A stretch of 64,000 bases of DNA from Amia ocellicauda (lineage: Eukaryota; Chordata; Actinopteri; Amiiformes; Amiidae), in the NCBI RefSeq assembly GCF_036373705.1, contig NC_089858.1:17596249-17660248 (forward strand), in the 5' to 3' direction. Below the pieces are notes generated by a model. The model made no database searches and was not told the DNA's origin. It saw only the letters and a program-made list of their open reading frames with translations. A program made the translations under genes and the position numbers. Numbering within the stretch: position 1 is the first letter of the stretch; every line of letters starts with the position of its first letter. Shown piece by piece: positions 60,571 to 64,000 of this stretch.

Positions 60571-62689
60571 CACAGAGCTGCACAGCAGGGTCACCTGGGC
60601 AGAAAGCTCCTGATCCTTTTGTGTGGGCTGGGTCTTAGGACTGCTATTGCCTCAGAAATGCCTTGTTAGTCCGTCAGTCCGTCTCATCTTGTAGGGGACC
60701 AATTAGGTCCAGGGCCATGGCACTGATGGGTCAGCAGTCTCTCCTGAGTGGGTCTGTTAATCAGTGTCCTCATCATAAAGCCTGCCGGAGGTTGTCAACA
60801 TCAATGACAACAGATTTGTTTACACCATACAGTCCTCTATGGACCACATGATTAAGGTCTTAGGTCTGTGCCATTCCTTTACAGTGTGTGTGTCTCTTAT
60901 TTCTTTCTCTCAGTGGGGATTGCTCAGTGTGTTGTGGGCGCTCTCCAGAGTAATTGTGTAGTATTAGACAAATGCAAACTGCAGGGTGGAAAGGGTTAAA
61001 GGACTGCGGGGGGGGGGGTTGTGGGGGTGTTGCTGCCTGTAGGGAGCAGTGCCCTTTACTGTAAAAAGGAGACGACAACTTCCTAAATCTGTCAAGTGTC
61101 CACAGCCTGCCTGTGCTGTGCTGTGCTGACAGCAGGGCCGGGGTGAGCAGGATTAGCCTAGTGCTGGAGTACTTTCTTGGAAATGTAGCTTACTGAAATA
61201 ATCTTTGCAGTTACAATTGCCCTATTGTCATGACCAGAAAGGATTTGTTTTAGGGGTGACGGCCTGACAGCCAGAAGACTAGTTGCGTAAGGAGAATACT
61301 AGCGGAAGAGCAGCACTGCACATAGCTTTGTGGCTATTGGAATTAACTGTTTAAGAGGCTTTTTGTGGCTGCAGAAGGAGGCTGTATGCGGTGGGCAGTC
61401 CAGAGCACTGTTGGTTGTGATGGTGAGGTGAGGTGAGGGTGGGTGGGAGTGTAGCTCTGTCTCTGGCTGGGCTGTGGCCGTGGGGAGGTTTGTGCATTTA
61501 TGTGTGGTGCTGTCTTTCGCGTCCAGGGAGAGCTGAGAGCCCACCCTCCCCTGAGCACCCCCCCGTGGCTGTCTGTTTCATGAATCCATAGCGCCAGTGT
61601 GTGCTTCATTTCAATTTCCTTGTAGTTTATTTTATGTTGTTTGTTTATCCCCCACCAAGTTTGCAAAGCCCAGTACAAATGGGGTCATTGAGTGCACGCC
61701 CTGATGACTGATGACTTGTCTGTCTGGGTTTTTGCATGCTTTGTGAGCATACTCCCCAGGACTGGATGACTTCTGAACCCAGGCACCCAGTACTGCACTG
61801 AAAGGGGTGAAAAGAACTGTCCACTGCCATCTCCCCACTGTCTCAGCACAGTACTTCCTAAAATCCAGACCTCTAGGGAGGCCTCGAGACTGTGCTTGAT
61901 GCTCTCCATCTTCTGATGTTTGTTTTTATTTATTGATTTAATTGATTGATTTTATTCCTGCTTTGGTACAGGAGTTTATCTTCCTCTGCCACTGTTGTTT
62001 GTGTGTGACGTACTGTGGGTTGGATGAATTGATCCAGACCTCCCCCGCCCCCTTTCATATTTTCATGCCACAGACTAGGGGGCCGTGTCAGAAGCCCAGA
62101 GGCTATAAGTGTCAGGTGCTGTAGGGCAGTGGGGGTGTATTGTGAGTAAGTCTTTGTAAATGCGTATTCTACAAAACCTGCACGGTTTAATAAAGAAAAA
62201 TGCTTTATTAATCACTCAGCCAAATGTGTCATTAAATGCTTGCCTTCAGGGCGTAACATGTGTACCTGGGCAGGCTGTTTTGCATTGTGTCGTTCTGCAT
62301 GGAGGTTTTTGCCAAGATTAACCTGCCACCAGCCTCTGCTGTCCATAGTGCGTCGGCGGTCCCAGTGATGACCTCCCATCAGTTTTGTAAGCAAGGCCTG
62401 TGCTGGGAAGCAGATACAAAGGCTATAAATACATAAAGCCTACTATCAGTAGAACGCAGCACCCATCCTTCCTGATAGGAAAGGCATTTCCCTGCCCGAG
62501 TGGTTCAAAAATAGATTAGACTGTCCTCTCTCTAACTGTGCTGGGACGGAGAGTTAAAAGGACAATTTAAATAAAATATCCCTTTTCCCTGGCCCCAGCA
62601 GGACTTCCTATTTCTGCGTGGAAATAAACCTGTTCCTGCAGGCTGTTGAGATTGTATTCAATCACTTTGTCATTCATTCCTGAATGAAT

Positions 62690-62725
62690 CCAGCTGATGT
62701 CCTTCTCCCAAGGCGACTCGCATTC
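62690..62725 (+). repeat. Possible decayed SINE/LINE tail
   Basis: GCTGATGTCCTTCTCCCAAG followed by GCGACTCGCATT resembles the AGCAGACGC-TT-TCCA-GCGACTTACA tail common to fish SINEs and LINEs. It is a better match than the one at 49683. Confidence 0.45.
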
Positions 62726-63199
62726 AAAAACACAACTGCATTTCAGGGGACCATTAATATTTACAGAGTCTTCCGTGGTTTGACACAAAATGTGTAGAAC
62801 ATAACGAGATGATATGAAGTTAAACAGTGAAGTGAAAGGTGACCTGGGATGCCGACTGCTGTCTGGGTGTTGCCCGACTGCAACGTGCTGCCCCCGAGAT
62901 CGCGCCGGCCTGCTGTGACGAAGAGTGCTCGTGATCTCCAGGTCTCCAGTCCCACACCTGTAGAGAAGCTGAAGGGAAACAATCGGCCAGGAAATGTTTC
63001 ACCACGAAAGCAAGCCTTCACATTCTTGCTTCTAATGCAGACGGCTTTTGGGGCATCAGTGCAAAAGAGCACATCCATCTCTACATCCCCTACCCTCATT
63101 CAAAATGTCTGTAGATCGTGCTGTTCCAGACTCATAGACATCTGTTAACGTTAATGATTCAGACTTATGTACGTGGGTGTTTGTGGCCCATGTTTTTAT

Positions 63200-63215
63200 C
63201 CCCCCCCCCCCCCCC
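63200..63215. repeat. Poly(C) run of 16
   Basis: Sixteen C in a row. A similar run lies at 63888-63901. Length is unreliable in such runs. Confidence 0.9.
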
Positions 63216-63887
63216 AACTTATTTTCTGCAGCTGCTGTACAGTGTTAAATGTGCTGCTGGGTCTTAATAACACCCCCAGGAAATGATCATGCATTGTTTT
63301 CTTTGGTATTGCATGGTAAATGTATTTGCAGAGCTGTAGAAGTACACCACAACAGCACCCACCAATCCTTCACACAGAGGCACTGCAAGGTTTTTCCACT
63401 TACTTAGGTGTGGTGCAATGCTTGACGTTGTGTCTCCTTTTATATGCTAGGGAACAGGTATCAGTTAGGCCATTTAGGACATCACCGGTTTGTGTGTGTA
63501 TGTTGTAGCTTTGGTTTCACTGCAGTTAGCAAATCTCTCCTGTCTTTTCTGTGCCCCTGGGGCTTGTTTAGGTTGTTGTCGTCTGGCTGTACTTCTTTAA
63601 CAGTTTAACAACTCCTACCCCTGTGGCTTTCGGTGTTGAATCCACAGTTGGACTGGAGTTAGTCTCTCAGGGTATTCTCTTTCGTGTTCTCTTTTGCTCA
63701 GGTGCCTTCTATTTGTCTCTCTCACTCTCTCCCTCCCTCTCCATGGTCTCTGCTCCTTTCACGTGTCTTCCTCTGGTGCCATGCAGTGATGGTACAGTCG
63801 TGGTTGGCCGGTGTGAAAGCTGGGCTGCAGTCCCGAATCTGTCACGGTGACATCATTTGGCAAATACTTCCCTGTATATTTATTTTA

Positions 63888-63901
63888 CCCCCCCCCCCCC
63901 C
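63888..63901. repeat. Poly(C) run of about 14
   Basis: A homopolymer near the right edge, the second such C-run in 700 bp. Confidence 0.9.
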
Positions 63902-64000
63902 AAACCCCGGAGTCAGTCTATGCCAGGACCAGCTGTGCTCCTACACAGCCACAGGCTGCCCCATATCCCTGCAGATCTGAGCTCCCTTAGCGAACTGATT

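Larger units (their letters stand above)
59261..64000. other. Right-hand stretch without recognisable exons
   Basis: Probably the first intron of the gene starting in the CpG island, if that gene runs rightward. It holds a degenerate TACTA-rich tract (60446-60570), G- and C-runs, and a possible SINE/LINE tail at 62690-62725. No coding exon or RNA gene is supported. Confidence 0.45.

Noticed and set aside
1-64000. CRISPR arrays, tRNA and rRNA genes, bacterial-type operons
   Set aside because: No regularly spaced identical repeats, no cloverleaf with a convincing TTC loop, and no rRNA segments were seen. Genes are spliced and vertebrate.

Overview
This is nuclear DNA of a vertebrate, most likely a ray-finned fish. 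The evidence is GT-AG spliced genes with vertebrate orthologues, long introns, abundant di-, tri- and pentanucleotide microsatellites, two Tc1/mariner relics of the kind common in fish genomes, and a C-factor-like short-chain dehydrogenase of a type I associate with fish. The species cannot be fixed from this window. There are no bacterial operons, CRISPR arrays, rRNA or recognisable tRNA genes.

Layout from left to right. Bases 1-16531 hold the 5' part of CFDP1 on the minus strand. Five coding exons lie between 12378 and 16531, and the C-terminal exons with most of the BCNT domain were not found, so 1-12377 is probably a long CFDP1 intron that continues off the left edge. TMEM170A is on the plus strand in three coding exons (17259-19781). 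It starts 727 bp from the CFDP1 start codon in head-to-head orientation, so the two probably share a bidirectional promoter. A six-exon short-chain dehydrogenase locus follows (23555-26914, plus strand). Its first exon has an in-frame TGA inside the cofactor-binding motif and AT where the donor GT should be, and its last intron holds the 3' half of a Tc1 element. I call it a probable pseudogene. VRK3, a pseudokinase, is complete in 14 coding exons (28998-35705, 468 residues), with a poly(A) signal at 35925.

From 35931 to 58260 I find no convincing coding exon. This stretch holds microsatellites, a Tc1 element with both terminal repeats but an internal deletion (45111-45992), and a decayed 20-bp tandem array (46580-46849). 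A CpG-rich block at about 58260-59260 looks like the promoter and first exon of another gene, probably running rightward, and it contains four different pentanucleotide repeats. The right end (59261-64000) shows no recognisable exon.

The genes do not form a pathway. CFDP1 is a chromatin-remodelling subunit, TMEM170A is an ER/nuclear-envelope membrane protein, and VRK3 is a nuclear signalling scaffold. The most unusual structures are a perfect 89-bp inverted repeat at 4466-4682, the doubly broken dehydrogenase with its transposase read-through frame, the apparent tandem duplication of a linker exon in VRK3, and the pentanucleotide cluster in the right-hand CpG island. I saw no clear sign of a wholly new biological system.
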